DNA of 64,000 bases from Zychaea mexicana (lineage: Eukaryota > Mucoromycota > Mucoromycetes > Mucorales > Lichtheimiaceae): NCBI RefSeq assembly GCF_025766255.1, contig NW_026516686.1:424104-488103 (forward strand), read 5' to 3'. How positions within the stretch are numbered: the stretch's first letter is position 1; each line of letters starts with the position of its first letter. The translations under genes and the position numbers were made by a program. A model generated the notes under the pieces. The model searched no databases. It was not told the origin of the DNA and was given only the letters and a program-made list of their open reading frames with translations. Shown here in pieces: positions 43,733 to 55,989 of this stretch.

Positions 43733-45950
43733 TACCATCACAATGTGCTACATAATTGTCGACTTCATAACGCTTTTGTATGAAGAAAAAGTGTGATCTA
43801 TATACGATAGCTTGTTTACGATATAAAATTTATGGTATAAATGTGTCAGTCAATTTCAAGTTAGAGCATAAACACAGTATTATGATACATCCAAGATTGT
43901 CGCTAAGTCTTTTAAAACCAATTGTATTCCAAAACAAGACATTTTTTGACACTGACTATCGAAAACGGAAGCATTGACATTGAAGGGGCAATTTTGATCG
44001 TTCCAGATAGGAAAGTCAATTGAATCTGAATCAATATATTTTCATAGAAAGTGGGTAGACGATAAGCTGGGCTGTTCGAATGCTTATATAGCCCGTCCAT
44101 CCTTTTCTCAGTATTACCAGTATTGGATCGCAATTCACATTCTCTCGTCGCTCCAAGTGGCTTTGATCACTGCATTCCTAAGGACGCATCAATTACATAG
44201 CATCAATCGTTCGTAGCATGATTTTTAAGATTGCTGTTGCAGCTCGTCAGCATCATCTTGATAGCAGCGTCTCCGATAAACATGATTGGATGCTGCTCGT
44301 TAAAGTTCCATGTACCATGTTGAGCGTCTGCGCAAACTGTGATCCAGCCGTTCGACATAGCACGGAGAAATTTTAAGTTCGAGGAGATATCCGAACATCT
44401 GCTCGACAGTTTATTTGGGCTGAGAATAACCTACAGCCCTGGCAATGCGTGGATTGGGGAGTAGGGCACTCGGGTGTCACAGAAGGATCATCGTCGCTCA
44501 ATGGACGAAGCTTGTAGACGAAATGCGTAAAAGTAGGGTTGTTTTAATAGCAAACTAAACCTTGTTTCCAAAAGCTGAACCGATTTTGGGTATGTTTTCC
44601 ACCTCTAATTGTATTGCGGTTTACAAAATAGAGCGATTATATTCACAAGTTGGTTGCTGAAACTCGATACTTCCAGAGCTGTGCAGGGCTACTACTACGT
44701 CTTCATAAATTTGTGCTGTTGTTGCGTGTCTAATCCGGCACAGTTATAATGATCACAGTTGTTGCCCGAAGCGTCAATTGACTTTTGTGTACACGTTCCG
44801 TAATAAGAGCGGTCGTGAACCGTGAGATGAAAATCTCCCAATAGTTGACGGATACATCTCTGCGGGTTATCGTTATATTTTTCAGACGTTACAAGATATC
44901 GGGCGTTTGTTTGCCATATGATATGATTAATGACGCCTTGATAACGAAGTGAAATGGTAAAAAGACTTTCTGCAATTTGAATGTTGCTCGCATGGCCAGC
45001 ATGGATAGTACAGGGTCGTCCAGAAGATATTCACTGACGCAGGATTTGTCTCTGCTGGGAGTCCAGCAGCTACAGTAGCTCTCCATAATCAAATATTTTA
45101 AAGTCAAGAACGTTCTTTAGGAGCTGATAGTGGATACAGACATCGTCTCTGTATCGAGCTGTTCGAGCTTCAAGCGTTTGGTTGACAGATGCTCCTCTAC
45201 GGTTTTTATTAACCGAATGAGATATAAAGCGAAAATGAAAAAAAAAGAAGGCATAAATGGGCTGCAGAACATAAGATGCAGTATGGATAGTGCATCTATC
45301 ACATCAACTGAAGAAGCATAGTGTGCTGTGCGTTTGCATACCCTAACCGCCACTACATTAGAGGAAACGTATTTTGCAAGTTTTTACAGTGGATTATCTC
45401 AACAAATAAGTAATAGGCTCTTGGGTGCACACTCAAACTAGAATTAAAATGCTCTTTTATGATAGTGGCAATGCCTGAAGCAAAATTTGGATCTTTAACC
45501 GAGTGATGTCTCATTCTTGCATTAAGTTTTACATATGGTGAATAAGATAAAAGAAGTATGATTTACGCCTTTTCAGATTGATCTAGCTTTAAATTATACA
45601 CCAGAACGATAATTTTCGACAAAAACACACTTACTCTATTGATAGGAAAAGCGAAAAAATCAGGAATCGAGTTTACCGGTATATCTTCTGAGGCCTAAAC
45701 AGAGTGAGTACAACTATTTTCCAATGTCAGTACCCGTGCACGAGGCCTCGATTTTGTTTCTGCCTCGACATACTTGTAGCAAGGTATTGATCTGTTGAAG
45801 AAGATAAGGGTATATTATATACAGCTTGTGCACCATCATTAGTACTACTATTAGATTTACAGCTGGAAACGATATGTCCCATCAATGATACTTCAATGGG
45901 AGGGATGTGAAAAGAGATTAAAAAATGGGGAGGAAAGTACATATACGCAA

Positions 45951-48103
45951 TCACAACTCTGGCCAATACTTTGATGGACCTCGTATGGATCGTCGACCAA
46001 AGCATTTCTGAATTTCAACGCAGGCATCAATGGAGACAGTGCAACAATCAATTAACAACTCTTTTAAACCATTATTGCGTTTGCGCTTGTCGTTATTCGT
46101 GTCTCTACTGGCAACAAGCTCCATCAAGCCAGTTTCCGATAAAGTACCACACCGACAGAGCTGCAACGTGTGTAGGATCTCGGACCGGCTTAATGCCCGC
46201 AAACAATCTTCTGTGATAACATGCATATCCTTGACGACCAGCGTTCTCAGAGCACCGCCATTAGTAGTAGTAGTAGTACCATGGTAAGCACCACGACGAC
46301 GATGATTATGATGTCCACCACCACTACTATCGCGACTTGATTTCTGCTGATATGAGCTAGCACTTGCGATAAACTGTTTCATCCCATATTCGGATATATT
46401 GGGCAGGTCAGCCAGTTCCAACTCTTGCAATCCAACTAATGCGAGCAACAAATCGTTTGTAATGGCCTTTAGCTTCGCCAGTCGCATGGATTTCAGCGTC
46501 ATGCTTCCATGTTGTATAAAGTTTCTTAAAGCGTGCATGATGATGGTTCCATCCTCCTTTGTTTCTGAAGTTCCTTTAAGATCGAGTCGTCGGAGATGCG
46601 GGCATGTTGCCGCTAATGCGTCCAAAACAGGCGCACTGACCATCCTTCCATCCAAACTGATTTCCTGCAAATTTGGACACCGTCGTATGAGAGTTGCAAC
46701 TTGGTGTGGCTCACCGGACTCTATGCTTTTGAGAACCAGTGTATGTAATCGATTGAAGTTACGGTTGTCCTCGCCAGTATTAGCAGCCTTAAGCGCCTGC
46801 TGTTGTCGCTGATCATCCAGTTCGTACAACCATGATTTGGTACTACGCCGTTGCCATGGTTGTTGCTGTCCCTGCTTGTCCTTCCTAATGCGGTTCAATT
46901 TGACCACTTCCAGTGTGTTTCGGTGTTGTAATAAAAGAGGCATGATCTGATTGCTGTCATAGATTCCACAATGGTCCGTAATGAATTCGCGTAGACCCCC
47001 TTGTTGCTGCTGCTGTTCTTCCTCGCTTTTGAATAGTAAATGCGGTAGCCGTGACGATTGCTGTCTTGCATGCATGATCCAGGCCGGATTATTTTCCCAC
47101 GAGTTACACTGGAAATACACTAGACGGGGACACATGTCCAAAATAGCGCCAAGGTCGAACGGTCGCCTCCAACGATGTGGATCCCCGTCCCGCACAAAAA
47201 ATCCATAACCAAGCACCAAACATCGTAGCTGTGGACACATCCGTAAAAGTGGGTATAATCGATCGTCGCGTTGTAGCAGAATGTTGACCGAAAGGTATGT
47301 GATATTACTGCCGAAAGTTTCCAGTGTCATTGTCGACGTAGAAGGTTTCTGCTGTTGCTGCTGTTGCATGAGAGCTGGTTCATGGGTGACGTTGTCCAAG
47401 TCGCACGCAAAGTGGGTGAGTTTAGGACAAGCAGCAATGATGTGGCGATAAGGCATTTGGTCGCGATGAAGCTCAAACGTTAGCTCTGTTAAAGTTTGGC
47501 CACCGACTTGGTTTAATAACTGAAGAAATCTTTCAAGATCAAAGATACGGCACTCGCTCAGCTCTACATTTACATTGTGAAGAAAGGCGATTGATAATAT
47601 GTTAATATTCTTTCCTCCTTCCCTCCCTAACCCCCCCACCGCGCGCTCTCTCTCTCTCTCTCACGTAATGTAGGGAAGACATATGGCAAATTCACTCAAC
47701 TGAGCTTCTTGACGTTGCACTTCTTCTTTACAACGATTTCCAGCGCCTTTATTACGCAATCGTGGTCATTGAGTTGATGCATAATGACTGTTTCGACATG
47801 AGGGCCCAGACTGACTAAACTAAATGGCGAGTGTAGGTTGCTGAGTATGTCTGTTGTGAATTCGAACGTGCTAAGTTTGCTCTTGGCATAGTGGGGAATG
47901 CGTGACGCCCAAGTGGGGTGAACGCTCAAGCACAGGACGAGATCGCCCCAGCTGAGCTGAGAGAATATGGCACACAGTATCTCGTGTGGAAGGACTGTGA
48001 ATAGCAGGTCGGCGTCGAGCCGTATTACACTGTTGTGTTTGTATTGTTGCATATTAAAAAGAGTAGTAAGACGAAGAAGGTGAGTGTGGGAGAGCTTTAT
48101 CAT
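45951..48103 (-). CDS. F-box / leucine-rich-repeat protein
   Basis: Exon 1 (about 47701-48103) contains the F-box: LLFTVLPHEILCAIFSQLSW, then DLVLCLSVHPTWASRIP. Exon 2 (45951 to about 47563) encodes about 537 residues of leucine-rich repeats: ELTFELHRDQMPYRHIIAACP, LTHFACDL, LRCLVLGYGFF, RLVYFQCNSWENNP, LEVVKLNRIRKD, LVLKSIESG, LQEISLDGRM, LRRLDLKGTSE, LQELELADLPNISEYGMKQF, LHTLQLCRCGTLSETGLMEL. With an intron of about 137 bp removed, the junction reads VKKLKLSECRIFDL, a perfect LRR continuation. Low-complexity Q and N/R inserts interrupt the repeats. F-box/LRR proteins are substrate adaptors of SCF ubiquitin ligases. ATG 48103 is the most upstream in frame; ATG 48052 is an alternative. Confidence 0.85.
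47564..47700 (-). other. Intron of the F-box/LRR gene with a (GA)n tract
   Basis: The donor is GTTGAG and the acceptor TGTAG on the minus strand. The intron contains a GA microsatellite (about 47646-47663) and a G run. Without splicing, an in-frame TGA follows KKLS immediately, so the intron is needed to join the F-box to the repeats. Confidence 0.6.
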
Positions 48104-49826
48104 GTAGGACTCAAGGTGACACAAGCTGCAGTTGGTGGCATGACAAACGAATTTGCTTTCCGCCAGGTGGAGCTTTGCACTGCTTGATGCTCAAGAGTAT
48201 AACTATGAACGCTGCACTCTTCTTATATTACTGCTAGCATAAGGTTATTTGCGATATACTACGTCTACGGACATCCTAGTGATTATGTAAAGCTTCTTTG
48301 CTTCTACATAGACTTTTAAAAACGCGGACCTGAGCATTGTCGCCTTAGTGGAAAAGTGAGGCTCACTTTTTAATAAGGCTGCATATACTGTTGTGTTTGA
48401 GAGTCACCTCTCTTTGTTCGTCTTTCCACAAATGCTGCCGTAATTCATTCGCTTGTGCAAGAAACATAAGGGGGGAAACATTTTGGCAGAAAAATCCCCC
48501 TGCTTCTATTACAACATCATAGCGCTTATAAAAATTGTCGATGACTACCAAGGTCCTTTCTCCTTTTGTGTGCATGAATAGTATGTGCGCCGACACAACG
48601 ATTCCCCGTCGTACTCCTTAAGATGCTTACAGCCAGTATGTAGACAATTGTCTTGTCCACCTAATGGCATGCCTTTATTGCTTAGGCCTTCAAGTTGAAT
48701 CGCAGCACAACCTGCATAAAACTGTTGTAAGTTATGTTTTGGCCGGTATAGCCTATAAGAAGCAATCCACATCTAACAGCTCTGATTCTCAGCGTACGAA
48801 GAGATGAGAACCCTTTCTTCTCCTTTTCAAAAGTATAATATATATATAATTGTAAAAGCCCCAAAGCATGGCCGCACTACAGTATATATGCTATACAAAA
48901 GCGCTATATTTTACATGAATATCGTGCGCCCACAGTGCTTAAGTACTGTTGATCTATGTGCGCGTAGCATTTCATTGTAGCTTATGGTTGTCATGTACAC
49001 AATCAGTGACAGCGATATACCTCTTATCCTCAATTAGTGTTACAGAACGTGTGTGTCATGAAAAACCGATATTCTTGTTCTTTTCTGGAACAGCCGTTTC
49101 CGCTTTCCGCGGCAGCGGCACGTTTTTTGTTCTGATTTTCATGCAAGAATACGATGGTTTGCAAAAGTAATGATAGATATAGTATCGGAAGAAAAGAGTG
49201 AGAGCACTCTTTCTAATTTCTTCATTACAAAGCTCAACATAATTTGTAGTCATTGTGCGGGACAAACTGATTGAGCTTGTGAATGGCAGCGATATAATCC
49301 GAATCCTAGCATACGCGCGCGTGCCCCTCCCAATCATAATATGATACCACCACATCTGGTAATACATTTCCCTTATTCCCTTAAAATTTGGGTAACTAGC
49401 ATGTACAAAATACACGATAACGCACCTTAGATACTGGCTATCAACAATAATGTGGAAAAACAGCCACGATGAGTCTTGAAATTGGAAGCTCAATCATATA
49501 AAAGGTCAAGATAAAGAACCCAATTCTCACTAATCGGTTCAAAAAACCTTATCAGAAATTTTCGAAAATGGCTTATCACGGATCAATTCTTACCCAATGC
49601 AGATATGTCTTCTTAAAGAGAAGATCGCAAGAGCGGTACGTGTGGCAAAGGTAAACGGTATTCCAACTATTAAGCACTAAAACTATAACGACTGCTTTAA
49701 TAAAGCTTGTATTAAGGCTGCATGATTGTTGTTTTCGCATATAAATACTTTGACCGCATGGTTCCCAGGCCGAGTATTCCTCCTTTCTCTTCTGCAACAG
49801 ACACGTAAAAACTCAGTCACTACAAC
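48104..49826. other. Divergent intergenic region
   Basis: This region lies between the F-box/LRR start and the 2OG oxygenase start. No coding frame with a recognisable domain is seen. The last 60 bp (pyrimidine-rich, CTTTCTCTTC) look like the oxygenase leader. Confidence 0.45.
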
Positions 49827-51387
49827 ATGACTGCAGCTGCTGATATTTCACACATCCCGATCATTGACTTTTCTTTGTTCAAAAGCGACCCTACCCAGTG
49901 TGGCAAGCTTATTCTCGATGCTGCTCAGAACGTTGGCTTCTTCTACCTCCGTAACTTTGGTTTCACTCGGGACGAAGTTGAAGAGATGTTTTATTTGGTA
50001 ATAAGAGTGCTTATATATCTGGTTTTTTTTCTCTTGACTGGAGAAACTTAAACTGATTAAATAATCCGATTTTGATTTATGCATGTTATGCATATAGAGC
50101 AAGGATTTCTTCGACACGCCCAAGGACGATAAAAGCAATTATGCTATTGACAAAGACAATCTTGGCTATTCTGCCGTGCGACAAGAAGCGTAAGAATATT
50201 GTTAACCGTTTGATTCCTGGCTATTCTGTTTATCATATTTAGCTTACATACATATTGTATAGTGTGGATCCAGTCAACTATAGTCAAGGCGATTTTAAAG
50301 AGTATGTATGCTTATTGTTATCATAACGATGGCACGTAGTGGTGATGGTGTGCTCGTGCACGGACATGATGAAGGAAGATGATTGAAAGAAGAAAATTTG
50401 CGCAAGGGAAGAAGAGGAGAAGGAGTGAGGGAGAGGGTCGGTGCTTGTGGCAGTAGCAGTAAGGAAAGCTATGGAAGAAGCCCAGTTCGTCGCTGACAAA
50501 ACTACATTACTCCCTAATACAGATCGTTTCATATTGCAAAGTTCAAAGGTGACGATCCATCACAGCCGTTGCCTCCAGTTTTCGATGCTCAGAAGGAAAA
50601 AGTAAACAAGTTTGTGCGGGTATGTGTCTTCTGGCCTCAAAACCTTTGTTATTTGTGCTCGTTTATATCGACAACAACTGACCTCATCACCTTTACATGG
50701 ACAGGGATGTCACACTATTGTTACTCAAATCATGGAATGTCTGGCTATTGCTTTGGAGGTGGGTTTATTAAATAGAAATAGCGCCTTTTGTGTTAAAAAG
50801 GTTCGTTAAAGAAGTGTTATTTTTTTCTCCAAAAGATCCCCGAGTCCGAAGGTGGTCGCACTTGGTTCTCGAGCCGGCATGCATACGATATGCCATCCAA
50901 TGACGTGCTGCGCGTCCTGCACTACCCAGCCCTGGATCATCCGAACAAGGTTGACGATATCCGCATTGGCCGTCACTCTGACTATGGCTCACTGACCTTA
51001 CTTTTCCAAAACGGCATTGGAGGGCTCCAAATCCAAGCCAACCGTGATGCACCTGATGAAAAAAGCATCAAATGGCTGGATGCGCCCGTGGTGGACGACT
51101 GCCTTACTGTCAATCTAGGCGATTGTCTCGAATACTGGACGTGTTCCCTCTTGCGTTCGACAAAGCATCGTGTCATCTTTACACCTGCTACGCAAATGAA
51201 ACCACGGTACAGTATGGCCTATTTCTGTCAAGGCGGTCAAGCAAAACTGGAGCCTGTGCCAAGTCGATTCATTCCCAAATCTCAAATGCAATCGCTCAAG
51301 ACGAGTGATGATCAAGATGAAACTTCGTCATTAACAGCTGCTCAACACTTGGAAATGAGACTTAATGCAACTTATAGTAGCTACTAA
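49827..51387 (+). CDS. 2-oxoglutarate/Fe(II)-dependent oxygenase (isopenicillin N synthase-like)
   Basis: Six exons: about 49827-49995, 50099-50189, 50263-50299, 50523-50618, 50704-50757 and 50837-51387. The N-terminal DIOX_N part reads ISHIPIIDFSLF, ILDAAQNVGFFYLRNFGF and SKDFFDTPKDDK. The catalytic domain includes RVLHYPAL, GRHSDYGSLTLLFQNGIGGLQ (the HxD iron ligands), CLTVNLGDCLEYWT, STKHRV (the distal His ligand) and PRYSMAYF (the RxS 2-oxoglutarate-binding motif). All key residues are present, so it should be active. The length of about 335 aa is standard. Family members hydroxylate or oxidise small molecules; the substrate cannot be told from the sequence. No biosynthetic partner lies next to it. 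Confidence 0.9.
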
Positions 51388-52243
51388 CAAAAATCCATCC
51401 CCACCAATAACCTGTGTACTCGTTTTTTTTCCCTACCCCACTTTCTTCCATCCCCTTAAAAACAATTTGCAGATCCAAAAAATTCACTGTGCGTCAGAAC
51501 TATTAGCAAAAAGAAGATTGCCACCAAAGGAGTGTTGCGGGTAGTAGTAGTAATGGTGTCTGATAGATGATATTCAGAAAGAAGGAAGAGGAGGAAGAAA
51601 ATGCGTTAGGAGGAGAAGAGGAAGTCGAAATTATTTTTAGTATTAAGGCCAGCAGACACAAAACTCTCTAATAATAAAGGGGGGGCATTATAACAAAAGA
51701 GCGGATCAAGAAAGCTGTTGGCACTATCCTAATAGTATGTTTTGTATGTTACGCAAATTGTGCATAATACGCTTCAGAAAGAGAGTTATACATACATTTG
51801 AAAACGTGGATTGAAGTTGATGAACACATAGAGCAGAGCAGGGTTTATTAGTGTATAGAGAGGACAAGAAGACCAACAGAGAGCAGAATGTAATCTGCCT
51901 TCCTGCTCTAGGCGGCATAGCGTAATATAGCTACTAGGGGGGGGGAGTGGTGCGGTGAGAGAAGAGAAGAGGAGCAAGGTAGCCTTTTTTGGAGTGAAGG
52001 TGAGGGTGGGATTTCCGTTATATGGTCAAACCAACAAGGAAAAGAAGGGGGGGTACCTTGGGGATGGTTTTAACAACAGGAGCAAAGGGGTGTGTGCAGC
52101 AGTGGTGGGTTTTCTATGGTGTGTGTATTATCAGTTTCTTACTCTAGCTTGTTTGCCTTGAGCTCTCTCTCTTTTTCTCTTTTTCTTGTTTTGTCTTAAT
52201 TTTTTAAATCTTTATATTACACAAACAAACAGCAACAACAACA
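51388..52243. other. Intergenic region with purine- and pyrimidine-rich tracts
   Basis: No gene is recognised. GGA/GAA-rich stretches (51575-51640), a G run (51938-51946) and a CT-rich tract (52163-52192) upstream of the next start are the only marked features. The CT-rich tract is likely promoter or leader of the RhoGEF gene. Confidence 0.5.
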
Positions 52244-55200
52244 ATGGCAGCAGCAGAACAGCATGTAAACAATGGGCAATTCTAATTTATACAAGCAAAT
52301 AATCAAAGAGGCAAACATTAATAACATCTGTAAACGATCTATTTTTATGACATTGATGCCATACAGCATCATCATCACTATCAGCATCGAATAGCTCCTA
52401 GTATTTCTACTACTAGTATAGCACATAGCAATGAGAAAAACAATGACGAATCATCATTACAGCAAGACTCGTCACGAATATGGTCATCTACCTGGTTGAC
52501 TGACTCTGCTACTTTTACCGCCGACGACCTTTTCGGCAAGTCATCAGCTTTCACTACTGCTTCTACTTCTTCTTCTTCTTCACCGCCGCCGACTTTTAAA
52601 GAATACAACTACGAGGACCAAGTTGCTCTGGGTCGTCATAGTGACGAGCATCGTTATACCATGGCAACAGCAGCACGGTATAATGACCACAGCGACGATA
52701 GTACCAGCAACCAAAAGAAATCATCTCGCCTGCGTACGAAGATTTCGTTTGCTTCGCTCTTGAACAAAAAGCAACAACAGCAGCATTTGTCATCATCCTA
52801 TTCACCCCCAACCAGTTTATCTGGATCTTCATCGATACCTTGCGACCTTAACGGCCTTTCACTATCCACATTCTCATCGTCTGATGATAACAATAGCACA
52901 TTGTCTACCCTAGCTGTTGTTGAAGATCAGCAAGGAGGAGGACGCAACAACAACAACAACACTAGCAATAATGCTAATGGTGGTACGACACTTCCTCGAT
53001 CGTCCACCAATACCAGCATCGATTCAACCGCTTCATCACTCTTAATGGCCGCCACCACATCCTTCCGACGAGTAAAATCACTTCATCGCTTACGAGAAAG
53101 AAAACTCGAGCCATCTGCACCCAGACCCTTTTCTTCGAGCTTCCATTTTTCATCCGCTGCCACAAGCGACCAAAATTCATCACCAACATCAGTAACAGTA
53201 GCCAGCAGTAAAAAACTTCATAACGTCATCCAAGAGTTGCTGGATACAGAAAGAGCTTATTATCAAGACATGCAGCTCGTTCTGGATGTGTATGCTTCTA
53301 AACACCAGCAAGAACAAGATTATAATAATAGCATGATATTGACGACTGCCGACTCAACATTCTTGTCAGCAACAGCTAATGCTACTTCGAAGGGATTATT
53401 GCAACCATGGGAAGCCAAGATAATATTTGCGAACGTTGCCTCTGTATTGGATTTTGAAAAAACATTGATTCCATCCCTGACAAATGCAAGTGCAGAAGAA
53501 CGACCCGTACATGCCATTGGACGAGTTTTCCTGCAAATGGTATATAAGCCCTTCTTTCCTTTATCTGTTCAATTGTTATATACACAGAAGCTGACATACA
53601 AAAAAAAGATGCGTGGAATGGATCAAGTATATTGCGCTTATTGTAAACGCCATCAAGATGCCATGAATACGCTACATAATGCTCAACAGACGCGACCTGA
53701 AGTAGCCCAATTTTTAAAGGTAAATAATCAAAGCCGACCACGCACCCCTACTTGTCTATACTACCGTTTTGAAACTTTTATATTATAAAGCTAACTAATA
53801 TGGTTTTATATGATGAAATTTTATGCGTGAAAAACCAGACATGCAATAGCGAGCTTGCAGGTCGAACCACGAGCTGGGATTTACCGAGTTTATTGATCAA
53901 ACCAGTACAACGCGTGCTCAAGTACCCCTTGCTTTTCCAGGTAAATGAAGATAACTTTTATCTGCATACACAAAAAAGGAGGGGGAGGGGAAGGCTTGGG
54001 CTTATCATCTTCATTTTCCATCGTCTGAACTAAACAACGACGACAAAATTGATCATCATTCAATCAGGAAATGATTTCCTTGACAAGTCCGGAAGAGCAT
54101 GAACGGTTATTAGCGGCAGCACAGGGCATCCAGCAGATTGCAGACCATATAAATGAAACCAAAAGACGCAAGGATCTCGTAGATATGATTGTGAGCAAAG
54201 GAGACGGCAAAACTGAATTGCGCGTAGGTAAAACAAATCTTGTGTTGATGATGACGACGTTGTGGGAGGGTGAGATGGTGACGACAATGATGGCGATGGC
54301 GTGGTTGTACAAGAAAAGAGTCTCATTGTTTGTTTTTTTAACCATGCAATATATTTCGATCAACAGAAAGTGTAAGTGAATTCCATGCTTGAGTTATTTC
54401 TGTGGTGTAACTTGGATTTCTCACATGCAAAGGATCCCATCATCGGGGGTCTCTCTCGCTTTTTTCTAGACATGGGATCAACAAGACGATCGCTCGACGT
54501 GCATATCGTATCAAGCAAGCAGCTGGCTTGACCAAGAAAAACGCAGCGACGCAAGATGCGCTCTTTGATGCCCTATATGAACGATTCGAGTATCAACAAG
54601 CACAAGGACGGCAACTGGTAACGGATATGCAATCATGGGCCGAACGGACCAAAGAGCATTGTGTCGAAATTGAATCATTTGCAGCTGTGTTGAACGATCT
54701 GTACGGGTCTGGTGGTCCGATCACCTCGTTTAGTGGCGTGTCCTTTGACTGCATTTCCCAAGAAACGGTAAGAATTCTGTTTTTGCTTTATTCCGTATGG
54801 GTCTCCTCAATGCCACTCTTACCCTTTCGTTTTAAAACAAAGGAAACACATATCAACAAGATCGTGACGAGCCGAGCCGAGGGTTATTTTGCCCTATTTG
54901 AAAAACCTGCCCAAGTCATTGCTAAGCGAGCCAAAAAGCTACTGGATCACGATCGTGCAGGAGGTGATCGCCAAAAAGACGATGCATATATTGCCATCAA
55001 CACACAGCTTGTCGAAGAGCTGCCACAGTTCTTAAACTTGGTGGCCGAATACTTTGACGTTCTGATTCAAGAGTTCAGTACTGTGCAGTGTCAGACCTAT
55101 CAGCGGTTATGGCATGAATGGTTACGTTTGGAGACGATGCTTACTGTCAAAGACATCAGCAGCAACCAAAATACTAAACAAGGGCAACAGCAACAACGAA

Positions 55201-55989
55201 AACTACAAGAGCGTGGTGATGGACGATTGAACAGCAGCCCCGATGTGATCATCAAGGAGTACCAGCGAAATATGCAGGCCGTTCAAGAATGCATGGAGAG
55301 TCTCTACTCAATCCAAAAATATCGTCATTGGAAAGGACAAGAAGAAGAACAGCAACAGCATTCGAATCAATCATCCCTACAATCAGAAGACAGCAGTGAT
55401 GATTTGCTTACCTGGGAAGAAGCGTTACTGCAGGCATCGGGCATGACGCCCAGTGTCAAAAAAACATCACCATCTCCAAGCCCTCCATCAACAAAAAGAA
55501 CGAGAAAGCATGATTCTGGTGTAGTTGGTATGTTCTCAAAAGTGTTCGTTTCTTGAGCGCGAGAAAAAGTACATGTATTAGAAGAAACTGATGAGCATTG
55601 TAATAGAGGGCAATAGTACCTCATCTACAACGACAACCATGACGACAGCGATGTCATCCTCTGCAGTATACGGTGTACATGGGATTATATCGGATCCCAA
55701 AATCACCGACGGAACGGGCTCGCTGTTTAGTGATTCACAATTTCAATGCATTGCCATACGAGATTTTGACTCGGATCAGTCGGACCGGCTAACAATACGA
55801 AAGGGCGATATGTTGCAAATATGGATTCCTTCACGACCACCAACACCGTCACCACGAACAACAACAGGCACAGAAGCGAACGATACGCCAGAATGGTGGT
55901 ATGGTCGGCTGACATACTCTCCAGATGCATGTGGTTGGTTTCCCGGATCGTGTTGTCAACCCATCGATGACGCACAAAACCAAAAGTAG
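52244..55989 (+). CDS. RhoGEF with DH, BAR and SH3 domains (DNMBP/Tuba-like)
   Basis: A 21-nt first exon (52244-52264, MAAAEQH) joins exon 2 at 52367, because the large second frame has no in-frame ATG upstream. About 280 residues of Ser/Thr/Asn-rich linker precede the DH domain: NVIQELLDTERAYYQDMQLV, KIIFANVASVLDFEKTLIP, YCAYCKRHQDAM, then DLPSLLIKPVQRVLKYPLLF (conserved region 3). A BAR domain follows: KKNAATQDALFDALYERFEY, LVTDMQSWAERTKEHC, INKIVTSRAEGYFALFEKPA, LVEELPQFLNLVAEYFDVLI. The last exon carries an SH3 domain: FQCIAIRDFDSDQSDRLTIR, GDMLQIW, WWYGRL, GWFPGSC. No PH domain is seen. Such proteins activate Cdc42/Rho at curved membranes, linking actin polarity to endocytosis or septation. 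Total about 1000 aa. Confidence 0.85.

Larger units (their letters stand above)
42118..45950. other. 3.8-kb stretch without an intact gene
   Basis: The first 300 bp are the upstream region of the NOL11-like gene. Beyond that I see an LRR-like decayed patch on the minus strand (about 42690-43200) and a pogo-type terminal repeat (43672-43732), both listed separately. From 43740 to 45950 there are only short frames on both strands, some of protein-like composition (45117-45353 minus). Confidence 0.45.

Noticed and set aside
46399..46812. Plus-strand 137-codon frame
   Set aside because: It is antisense to the leucine-rich repeats of the F-box/LRR gene, whose minus-strand frame has clear domain structure.
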